From DATLYB01 sp964502525 (GTDB lineage Bacteria > Bacteroidota > Bacteroidia > Chitinophagales > CAIOSU01), in the NCBI GenBank assembly GCA_964502525.1, contig CAZCXH010000101.1, positions 1 to 17,764 on the forward strand: a stretch of DNA of 17,764 nucleotides, in the 5' to 3' direction. Under the pieces are notes generated by a model that did no database searches, was not told the origin of the DNA, and saw only the letters and a list, made by a program, of their open reading frames with translations. Shown piece by piece: positions 1 to 7,008 of this stretch; within the stretch, counting starts at the first letter, position 1, and each line of letters opens with the position of its first letter. Both the position numbers and the translations under genes were made by a program.

Positions 1-616
1 AAAACAGCCATGAGCGAGCGTTGGCAAAAGTGGCTGCAATATTTATTGCGGACACTGAGCGGCTCGCCAACTGCGAGTCCGAACGAGGTGGTGGACACAA
101 AGCCCGAAGAATGAGGGCGGTGGACAGCTACGTTTACGCAAGGGGCTGGCGTGTGTTTTTGTTTTTGTGTCCAGGCAAGATTGCTTTAGTGATGGCATCG
201 AGGGCTGAAAAGCAATGCGGGTTGAACAAAAACCATGACAGCCCCGCAGCCGAGTGAGGTTCGCAGGCGAGCACAAATATATGTGGCGATGGACTGCAAG
301 CTGAGTGGGCAATGTCTTGATTTGAAGCGTTGCTGACCACTGAGCTTGCAGGACAAAGAAGCCACAAGTGAGGATGACGACTGAGGCAAAAAACGTGACA
401 GCTTTGCTATCAGCAACCCGAAGGGCGCGAAGTGACCCTGCCTACCTTTGAAAATTTACACATCAGGCAGGGGACTGAGCGAGCTGGCGCGTTTTTGTGT
501 CCGAAGGAGGAAGACGAACACCACTTTACCTGCGGGCTTTGCGCGTGGGCAAACTGCCTTTGAAGAGAAGCGGAAAAGGCATAAAAAAGAGAGTGCGAAG
601 CACACAACTATTTTTC
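1..616. other. Non-coding, repeat-bearing G/A-rich stretch
   Basis: No convincing gene is visible. The open frames here are short (under 90 codons), overlap each other on both strands and give low-complexity, cysteine/serine-rich translations unlike a real protein. The stretch is richer in G+C than the genes beside it and contains diverged internal repeats: GTTTTTGTGTCC occurs at 161-172 and 491-502, each preceded by a GCTGGCG word, and TGAGCGAGC or a close variant occurs near 11, 55 and 476. No tRNA cloverleaf, rRNA or intron domain V could be recognised. It lies downstream of the leftward kinase gene, so it may be a decayed or untranslated spacer of the island, or contain an unrecognised structured RNA. 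Confidence 0.5.
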
Positions 617-2323
617 TCAGAGCAATTTCTCCTTATCCGTATTTATGGTAAACTCATATTTACCGATTAGGATTTTGTTCAAGCCAATCAATGGCATTTT
701 CTTTTTCACCTTCTCTCCATTCACGTAAGTACCCGTGCTGTCTAAATCATAAAGCACTACATCATCTTTTGCATTTACAATAAGGCAATGTCTGCGGCTT
801 ACACCCGTGCCGGGTAAAGCAATATCATTATCAGCATAATCTTCCCGTCCGAATTTGATGATTGACTGGTTGAAGTCTTCCGATTTTTTTCGGTGGTCAG
901 TAATTTCAAGTGAGTAATTCCTTTTGCTGCCGATGTTGAAGCGGTAGTCCTGAAAAAGTAGCTTGGATTTGAGCGTAGGCTTTTTCAGGAACGCATGAGA
1001 AGGATTATCTTCAAGAATCACCGATAGGTTGTAATCAATGAAAGGATTGTCCTTTACCTTCATTACTGTACCCGGAAGGATTGTTTGACCGATGTTGTGC
1101 ATGATGCAACAGAGATAGTAGTTGTTGGCAAAGCAAGGGATTTCAGGCGCAATATCAATCAATGTTCTCGCCATTTGCATTGCCGCCTCGTATCTTCCCG
1201 TTTCATAGTAGCATTGCAACAGAAGGTTGCAGGCTTCAAAATCCGAAGGATTGCGGTGCAGATGGTCACTCAGCAATGAAATTGCTGTCGGGTAATTCTC
1301 CATTTCAAGGTTTATCCAACCTAAGTCTTTCTGAACGTCCAACCGGGGATTAAACTTCAATGCTTTTTCATAGCAACTTTTCGCTTGCGAAATGTTCTGC
1401 CTCAGCAAATGATATTTTCCCGCCACTTTAAGAACATTGACATTCGGAGAGAAACTTTTTTCTGCAAACTCAATATACCGGTATGCCCGCATCCATTTTT
1501 TTAATTGCAACGCCCGTTCAACTTTTGATGCCAGGTTTCCCGCCTTAATATTTTCTATGTTGAAGTTGAACGGGACTTGCTTTGACTGAATGGCTTCAGA
1601 GAAATCAGCCATTGATTGAAAGCGCAATTCGGGTATTTTGTTAATCGCCTTCAAAACAATTTCCTGCTGCCAATTCGGAAGCTGTTTTATTCCGAAATCG
1701 CTTTTATCATGCAGCGCAATAATCTGTTCCACCGAAAGGTGGAAAAAAGGATTTTTTCCAGTGAGCATTTCCAGCAAGGTCACACCCAAAGAGTAAATGT
1801 CGGTGCGAGCATCATCTGCTTTAACAAACCAGTTGAAAATTTCGGGAGCCATGTAAGCCGTAGTTCCCGCTAATGTGTTGGCAATGCCAAAATCGGAGAT
1901 TTTGATAATGCCGTCTTCTGAGAAAAGAATGTTGTCAGGCTTAATATCGTGATGAACTATACCCTTCTCATGCACAAATGAAAATGCGTCCGCTAAAATC
2001 TGAGTCCACAGAAAGGCATTCTGCGCATCCGCTTTCCCTTGTCTGAGCGCATCGCGCAAACTGCCCCGCAGACAGTATTCCATCACGAGATAAAGCAAAT
2101 CATCCTGAAAGAAGTGATGAAAGTAAGTAACGATATTGGGGTGATTGAACTGAGCTACCGTCCGTATTTCATGAATGATAGCTTGCTGCCTGTCTTTGTC
2201 TTTGTTGGTTAGCTCTTTGATGGCAACATTGCGGTTTGAAATTTTTTCCCGTGCAAGGAATACTTTTCCAAAGCCACCTACGCCCAAGTCTTTTACAAAC
2301 TCGTATTTGTTATCGTACAGCAA
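617..2323 (-). CDS. Ser/Thr protein kinase with TPR-like region and C-terminal FHA domain
   Basis: A 568-aa eukaryotic-type (Hanks) protein kinase. Residues 8-260 carry the kinase core: glycine loop GVGGFGKV (14-21), ATP-binding Lys36 in VAIKEL, Glu52 of helix C, catalytic loop HHDIKPDN with Asp126, Lys128 and Asn131, DFG at 144-146 and APE at 159-161. The usual HRD arginine is His here, and the DFG-to-APE segment is only about 18 residues, so activation may not need loop phosphorylation. Residues of about 265-420 form helical repeats of TPR type. Residues of about 488-560 form an FHA phosphothreonine-binding domain with FGR (491-493), SRRH (509-512) and STGTYVNG (529-536). No transmembrane segment is seen after the core, so it is probably cytosolic. 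The start is TTG at 2323; no ATG exists before the glycine loop. It lies 38 bp after the peptidase gene, implying co-transcription and suggesting the peptidase or its small partner as a substrate or FHA ligand (inference). Confidence 0.93.
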   Translation of the reverse strand: MLYDNKYEFVKDLGVGGFGKVFLAREKISNRNVAIKELTNKDKDRQQAIIHEIRTVAQFNHPNIVTYFHHFFQDDLLYLVMEYCLRGSLRDALRQGKADAQNAFLWTQILADAFSFVHEKGIVHHDIKPDNILFSEDGIIKISDFGIANTLAGTTAYMAPEIFNWFVKADDARTDIYSLGVTLLEMLTGKNPFFHLSVEQIIALHDKSDFGIKQLPNWQQEIVLKAINKIPELRFQSMADFSEAIQSKQVPFNFNIENIKAGNLASKVERALQLKKWMRAYRYIEFAEKSFSPNVNVLKVAGKYHLLRQNISQAKSCYEKALKFNPRLDVQKDLGWINLEMENYPTAISLLSDHLHRNPSDFEACNLLLQCYYETGRYEAAMQMARTLIDIAPEIPCFANNYYLCCIMHNIGQTILPGTVMKVKDNPFIDYNLSVILEDNPSHAFLKKPTLKSKLLFQDYRFNIGSKRNYSLEITDHRKKSEDFNQSIIKFGREDYADNDIALPGTGVSRRHCLIVNAKDDVVLYDLDSTGTYVNGEKVKKKMPLIGLNKILIGKYEFTINTDKEKLL

Positions 2324-2361
2324 AATAAAAATCAGGAATAGGAAAACAGGAAGGGAAAGTA

Positions 2362-3912
2362 CTAATTTGTTTGGTCAATAAGGAAGTCTAAAAACTGATC
2401 CTTACATAAGTGCTTAAAAAAGTACATTAAATTTCTATTGGTAGAAAGGGTTTGATGCAAATCCTTCTTAATCTCATCATTATAGAAATATCCACAAACG
2501 CCAAACATTCCCTGAGCAAGATCGGTTGCATCAAAGATTAACTGAAATACCAATTCCGTTCCAACATAGCAATCTGCTTTCCAGACATATTTCGGAAAAT
2601 TCTTTAATAAATTGACTTTTACAAAGTCTTTATCAGGGTTTTGTTTTATTTCCTTTTTAAGTTGCTCGCTAAATATCAATTTGATGTCCCATGAAAAATC
2701 ATAGACAGTATTACCGTTGAAAGTCATCCACAGGATTTTATCTACTCCAACCACTATTGATTCCACATCATCATAGGATAATCTTATTTTATGGTATACC
2801 GGAATCACAATGTCGGTTAGCCTTGTGGGCTGAGGATATTTTTCATAACTCTTTGAAACCTGATTATACCTTTCATTATATATAGACCAATCTGTTCGTA
2901 GTTGTAAAGCTCCATCAAACTCAATTCTGGCAAATGGCCCCCACTGGTCATCATGGGCATATAGTTTTTCTATATAATCGCTTCTCCAACTTATTTCCTT
3001 TTTCGGTGGGGTCAAGGGATAATCATTGTGTCTAAATCCAGCAACCGTGACAGCATGTAGTCCATACCTTTCTGCGTTTGGAACTTCAAGTCCCAATATT
3101 ATTGGTATGCCAATCGGAGCATAGGCGTTAACCATTCTTTTAAGATAGGAATTGGACATATCGGCTTTTCCTTTCGATCGAATTTCACTCACCAAACCAG
3201 AATGATAAATTGCTTTAGATATTTGCAGTAACGAAAGTCCCTTATTGGGAAATAATCTTTCTCCCTGAACACCAATAATGTCTGCTTCTTTAGTTATCTC
3301 ACTGGGTGTTTTCAAAACAGCATAACTGTTGTTAGATGCTTTCTGTAGCATTGACCAAATAGCCGAGGTTGCGCAGGCACTTAACACGCTGTCTTGTTCC
3401 TGAAAAGCCAGAGATGTCAACTTGATCCTGTTTCCAAATAGGTTGACTGAATAATCTCGAGAACCAAAAAAATCTCTTTCTGAGTTTTGATCATTCTCCG
3501 GGTAACATTTAAGAACTGTAGTTCCAATTACCCGTGCAGGAATAGGTTTGGCAACAATGAAACCCAGGTAATTACGCCAAAAGTCTTCACACTCTTCGAC
3601 AGGTTTTACAATGATAGACTCGAACTCTTCATCTGTAAATTTGCTGGAGAAAAAATGAATCCGCTTGCAAACTTTTGGATAAGAATCAAAGCAGGCGGCA
3701 TAATAGGCCATGTAATCTATCAGATAATCCTTACTGATATAATCATACTCTATTAATATCGTTTCAGCCCCAATGCCTTTTGCCTTCCCTAAATATTCTT
3801 TCAGGTAAATGAAATGCTTCTTATTAGCTATTTCAAATGGCGTGGTATGCTCGTTGGCAAGCGCCTTAGCTAACTCATCCTGATTGTAGTCTTTTCGAGA
3901 AAAGGAAGGCAT
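2362..3912 (-). CDS. Papain-like (C39-like) cysteine peptidase, putative effector
   Basis: A 516-aa protein. The middle resembles papain-fold C39-type peptidases: QEQDSVLSAC with Cys180 and an upstream Gln that could form the oxyanion hole, GLHAVTVAGF with His286, and HDDQWGPFARI with Asp321/Asp322 as third residue. The order Cys-His-Asp and the local contexts fit a working peptidase. The N-terminal 160 and C-terminal 170 residues match nothing I recognise; the latter may hold a recognition domain. No signal peptide or membrane helix is apparent, so it should act in the cytosol, unlike bacteriocin-exporter C39 domains. Its ATG overlaps the stop of the upstream small ORF by one base (TAATG), implying coupled translation, and the kinase gene follows by 38 bp. 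The gene is clearly more AT-rich than the kinase gene, which hints at a different history. The substrate is unknown. Confidence 0.8.
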   Translation of the reverse strand: MPSFSRKDYNQDELAKALANEHTTPFEIANKKHFIYLKEYLGKAKGIGAETILIEYDYISKDYLIDYMAYYAACFDSYPKVCKRIHFFSSKFTDEEFESIIVKPVEECEDFWRNYLGFIVAKPIPARVIGTTVLKCYPENDQNSERDFFGSRDYSVNLFGNRIKLTSLAFQEQDSVLSACATSAIWSMLQKASNNSYAVLKTPSEITKEADIIGVQGERLFPNKGLSLLQISKAIYHSGLVSEIRSKGKADMSNSYLKRMVNAYAPIGIPIILGLEVPNAERYGLHAVTVAGFRHNDYPLTPPKKEISWRSDYIEKLYAHDDQWGPFARIEFDGALQLRTDWSIYNERYNQVSKSYEKYPQPTRLTDIVIPVYHKIRLSYDDVESIVVGVDKILWMTFNGNTVYDFSWDIKLIFSEQLKKEIKQNPDKDFVKVNLLKNFPKYVWKADCYVGTELVFQLIFDATDLAQGMFGVCGYFYNDEIKKDLHQTLSTNRNLMYFFKHLCKDQFLDFLIDQTN

Positions 3913-4106
3913 TAAAGGGTATAAACCTTATTCAAAGTGTCGAGGTCAATCATTTTTCGTTCAATAATAACCTCCTGTTCCTTAACAGTCTCTGCGACCA
4001 TATTTTTTACTTCAGGAGAATCGAAATCAATTTTTTTGACCTGAAACACATACCCTTCTTTGAAGATGGGGTTTTCTTGCGGTTCTTTTACCTTACTTTT
4101 TGTCAT
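3912..4106 (-). CDS. Small unknown protein translationally coupled to the peptidase
   Basis: A 64-aa charged protein from the ATG at 4106 (MTKSKVKEPQ...). The frame extends to a GTG at 4169 (85 aa), but that GTG overlaps a candidate -10 box, and the extra 21 residues look like translated leader, so I prefer the ATG. I do not recognise the family. It is rich in Lys, Glu and Val, with a short amphipathic helical stretch (VKNMVAETVKEQEVIIERK) before the C-terminus. Its stop codon overlaps the peptidase start by one base, so it probably works with or on the peptidase: propeptide-like inhibitor, adaptor or substrate are all possible (inference). Confidence 0.6.
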   Translation of the reverse strand: MTKSKVKEPQENPIFKEGYVFQVKKIDFDSPEVKNMVAETVKEQEVIIERKMIDLDTLNKVYTL

Positions 4107-4169
4107 AGGTTGAATTGAAAATGGACTGCGAAGTTTAAAGATTTTGCTGAATTTAACAATGATTTCCAC

Positions 4170-4198
4170 AATTTATTGCATAACCTGTTGATAGTCAA
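4170..4198 (-). promoter_or_regulatory. Candidate promoter of the kinase-peptidase module
   Basis: On the minus strand TTGACT (4198-4193) and TAAATT (4175-4170) are separated by exactly 17 bp, a good sigma-70-like layout, about 65 bp upstream of the ATG at 4106. The -35 box overlaps a small dyad TTGA-TAG-TCAA (4188-4198). It sits in the 217-bp gap that separates the two leftward operons. Bacteroidota primary promoters usually read TTTG/TAnnTTTG instead, so this is a weak prediction. Confidence 0.3.
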
Positions 4199-4323
4199 TA
4201 TTTATTTTGACCCAAAATTGAAGCCAATTACGTGAAATTAAAAGAAAAGGCAATGGTTAAAAAGGGCGTTATGAACAAAAAATCTGTTGAAGTTGACAAT
4301 AAAGTAAGCAGGCGAACAGCAGG

Positions 4324-5199
4324 CTAAATCAGTATCTCTTTAAACGCTTCATCCAGCGCGTCCCAATCATTGTTTTTCAGGAGTTGCTCGTCAACGGAAA
4401 ATTCGGTGATGGATTGAGCGGTGTGGAATTTTTTGCTGTAGCCTGCCACTTTCAGGGCAATGTTACCGCCTCCCTCCGCGCTGTAATCAACCAAGCTGTT
4501 GATGAATTTACTTTTATCATTGATTTGGAGGCTTTTGTCTTTATCGCTGTTGAGTTCCAGCTTGGTTCTATGCGTGTTGGTGTCTTCATAAATCTCTTTG
4601 AGATTTAGTTTCAGGTTTTTGGAGATGTTGGCAAGGTTGGGGGAAATGAGTTCAAAGCTGACCTGAGTTACCCTACCCTTGAATCGGTCAACCAAATCCC
4701 AGAACTCTTTTCTATCGTAAAGCGGCTCGATATAGAATGAGAGGTTTTCTTTGCTGATTTTTTTCTCAACGGATTCTTCGAGAATCCTGCTGATTGCGTG
4801 GGATTCGCTGAAAGCCTTTTTGTTTTCCTGAATGGCGATTTTCTGAACGGATGGATTGTTGTTAACGGCAATCAGCAAGTTGGGATAGTTGTCAATAGTG
4901 TCTTCCGTAAAGTCTTTCTTAGCGATTCTGAGGCTGCGCTTCACCGCTAATTTGAAAATGCTGATGTCGCCTTTGGAGTACATCAGCTTTGATGTGGTTT
5001 CGGATTTGCCGGAGGCAAACCGAAAATTGGTGTTGGTGATAATCTCCTGAAAAATTTGATTCTTATGTGAGCGAATCTGTTCCTCCGTCTTGTAGGGACT
5101 GTAAAGCGGAAGCTGAATCGCCTTGTTGACTACCAACTGGTAGCGATACACTTCAAAGGGTACGGACTTGTTGGAATGGGGTTGAAGGTCTTTAGCCAT
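4324..5199 (-). CDS. Unknown 291-aa protein, last gene of the helicase-methylase-ATPase cluster
   Basis: I do not recognise this family with confidence. The protein is soluble, with no signal peptide or membrane segment, and begins MAKDLQPHSN followed by a strand-rich stretch VPFEVYRYQLVV. A basic middle (residues 85-100, KRSLRIAKKDF) and a repeated strand pattern follow (FELISPNLANISKNLKLNL, then KTKLEL-like segments). A Gly cluster, SAEGGGNIALKVAGYSKK, lies near residues 240-258. No nuclease, ATPase or methylase motif is visible. The start ATG lies 15 bp after the ATPase stop and the gene ends the operon, so it is probably an obligate partner of the ATPase, for example a sensor or effector subunit (inference from position only). 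Confidence 0.75.
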   Translation of the reverse strand: MAKDLQPHSNKSVPFEVYRYQLVVNKAIQLPLYSPYKTEEQIRSHKNQIFQEIITNTNFRFASGKSETTSKLMYSKGDISIFKLAVKRSLRIAKKDFTEDTIDNYPNLLIAVNNNPSVQKIAIQENKKAFSESHAISRILEESVEKKISKENLSFYIEPLYDRKEFWDLVDRFKGRVTQVSFELISPNLANISKNLKLNLKEIYEDTNTHRTKLELNSDKDKSLQINDKSKFINSLVDYSAEGGGNIALKVAGYSKKFHTAQSITEFSVDEQLLKNNDWDALDEAFKEILI

Positions 5200-5214
5200 A
5201 GAAATAGTTTTGAG

Positions 5215-7008
5215 TTATTTCAATTTCAAAGTTTCTTTTTGAAGTTTTTTAAACCATTCAATTTTAGCTTTCAATTCCTCCTCAAATTTTTCTATTGTAT
5301 CTATCCCTGCTCCTAATTCTTCTGCAAACAAAGGTTCTGCTGTAGGATGCGCACCATGATTTAAAATCCTATCCCGGAGTTCATCCACTTCTTTCACCAC
5401 CTTTAGTAATTCATCCTTCACCTTCTCATGAGTTGCTTTATTTGCGCGATAGTCCACAATATATTTGATGACTCTGCTGCGCAATTTATTTACTGCCCCT
5501 ATTTCTTCCCCGCTTAGTGTGCCATCACCTTCAAACTTGTGCTCCTTGAGCAGTTCAAAGTGAGCAGGTGTTACATCATCAGCATCAACGAGCAGGTTAA
5601 ATACTTCCAATTGCTTGTAATAAAACTCCTTCTCCATGCCTTTCAGCGCGTTCGATAGTTTCTCTAAAATATCAAATCGTGAGAGATTTTCAAGTGTGGG
5701 GTCAAAGAAAACCCGTATCAATTCCTCCGCTTTTTTTCTCAGATACAAAGCACATTCATCATACTTGGGCGGGATGGGCGGAACTGCCTTAGCATTACCT
5801 TTCAATAATTCTTCTGCCTTTTTGAGCGAATCAAGGCTTTCAATAACAATTGGGTTTTTATATTCCGTTGGATTGTTATTCTCATAGAACTCAAATGATT
5901 TCCATTCATCCTCCTTTGTAGCCAGATTGTTTCGCAGTATGGAATAAAAGCCTTTGTCGTGGGTAAGGATGAACAGTTGATATTTACTGAAGTCTTGATT
6001 AGTAAGGATGTAATTAATCACTCCCATGCGTTTACTCATATCGAGGCTTAGAAGCAAATCATCAAGCACGAGCAATTTGAAGTCAGGCGCTGCATCAGTT
6101 TCGCCTTTGTAGCGTTGGGAAAATACTGCCATGCGGGTAGCTAACGCAATACCGGTGAGCCGGGCTTCATTCAAAAAGACATGCGGTTTGGGTATGGGCT
6201 TGTCGTCTTTCGTAATTGTCATTATCAGTTTGGGGGCTTGCAATTCCCACCAATAGCCAAATCCTTCCCTGATTTTCAACGGCTGGTATTCTTCCAATAA
6301 CAACTTAATGTTGTCCCCTTTCAGGAAATGGTCACGCATTAAGTCATTAATAGTTTCGATGTAGGTGCGATACTTCTCCTGAAACGAGTCATTAAAAGCC
6401 CGAAGTTTCCACTTAAACTGGTCGTAAAAGCCACCGTATTTCCAGAAGCCTCTTTTGACACCGGAGGTTGAGCCGTCATATTGCGCCTTCACTCTTTTCA
6501 CTTCCTCAAACAAATCATCATACCACTCCTGATAGCTTCGAGCGCCATCCGTCCAGTAAGGGAAAAATTCATTGTAGAACACCGGAAAGATGTCGGCATC
6601 CTGCGAGTTGCGAAAGTTGGCAAAGGCATACATGAGCCTGTAATTCATAAAATCACTTGACTCATTTGTGAGCTTCACTACATTATCGGTGTTGGCGATA
6701 TTGCCCTCTTTCAGCGCGGGTGAAAATTCATAGGTCTGTCCGTTGTCGGTTGTAATGCGGATGTAAGATGGAAACCCCTCCGGAGCATAGATGTTGAGCA
6801 AACTTTGGTTTCCGTTGTAGATGAAATACTTGCCCCGCTGCTCTTCAGATTTTACACTGCTTTGCAGAAAGGCATGGAGCGCAAAATAGAAGGATGATTT
6901 GCCGCTGCCGTTATTACCGAAAGCCAATACATTCCTGCTGTCAATTGCGAAGGGTTGCGCTTCTTTGAATGCTTTGAAGTTTTGTATCTCAATTTTGGTA
7001 ATCTTCAT
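5215..7008 (-). CDS. RecF/SMC-type ABC ATPase (AAA_15/AAA_23-like)
   Basis: A 597-aa ATPase of the RecF/OLD/RloC-like ABC class. The N-terminus KITKIEIQNFKAFK is the typical strand-loop start; Walker A is GNNGSGKSS with Lys37, a signature-like segment FLNEARLTGIALATR lies at 278-292, Walker B is LLVLDDLLLSLD with Asp316/Asp317, and the switch histidine is His350 in ILTHDKGF. The coiled-coil insertion between Walker A and B is short, so it is not a long SMC arm. No TOPRIM motif follows, which separates it from OLD nucleases. The C-terminal 170 residues are helical and contain LRDRILNHGAHP, an R-x5-H spacing reminiscent of HEPN or related Abi-type domains (inference). The ATG overlaps the methylase stop by 4 bp (ATGA). 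It could sense invader DNA or methylation status, or gate a toxic C-terminal domain. Confidence 0.9.
   Translation of the reverse strand: MKITKIEIQNFKAFKEAQPFAIDSRNVLAFGNNGSGKSSFYFALHAFLQSSVKSEEQRGKYFIYNGNQSLLNIYAPEGFPSYIRITTDNGQTYEFSPALKEGNIANTDNVVKLTNESSDFMNYRLMYAFANFRNSQDADIFPVFYNEFFPYWTDGARSYQEWYDDLFEEVKRVKAQYDGSTSGVKRGFWKYGGFYDQFKWKLRAFNDSFQEKYRTYIETINDLMRDHFLKGDNIKLLLEEYQPLKIREGFGYWWELQAPKLIMTITKDDKPIPKPHVFLNEARLTGIALATRMAVFSQRYKGETDAAPDFKLLVLDDLLLSLDMSKRMGVINYILTNQDFSKYQLFILTHDKGFYSILRNNLATKEDEWKSFEFYENNNPTEYKNPIVIESLDSLKKAEELLKGNAKAVPPIPPKYDECALYLRKKAEELIRVFFDPTLENLSRFDILEKLSNALKGMEKEFYYKQLEVFNLLVDADDVTPAHFELLKEHKFEGDGTLSGEEIGAVNKLRSRVIKYIVDYRANKATHEKVKDELLKVVKEVDELRDRILNHGAHPTAEPLFAEELGAGIDTIEKFEEELKAKIEWFKKLQKETLKLK

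Noticed and set aside
21..651. Several short ORFs on both strands in the left block
   Set aside because: All are short, mutually overlapping and low complexity, with no start signals or domain features.
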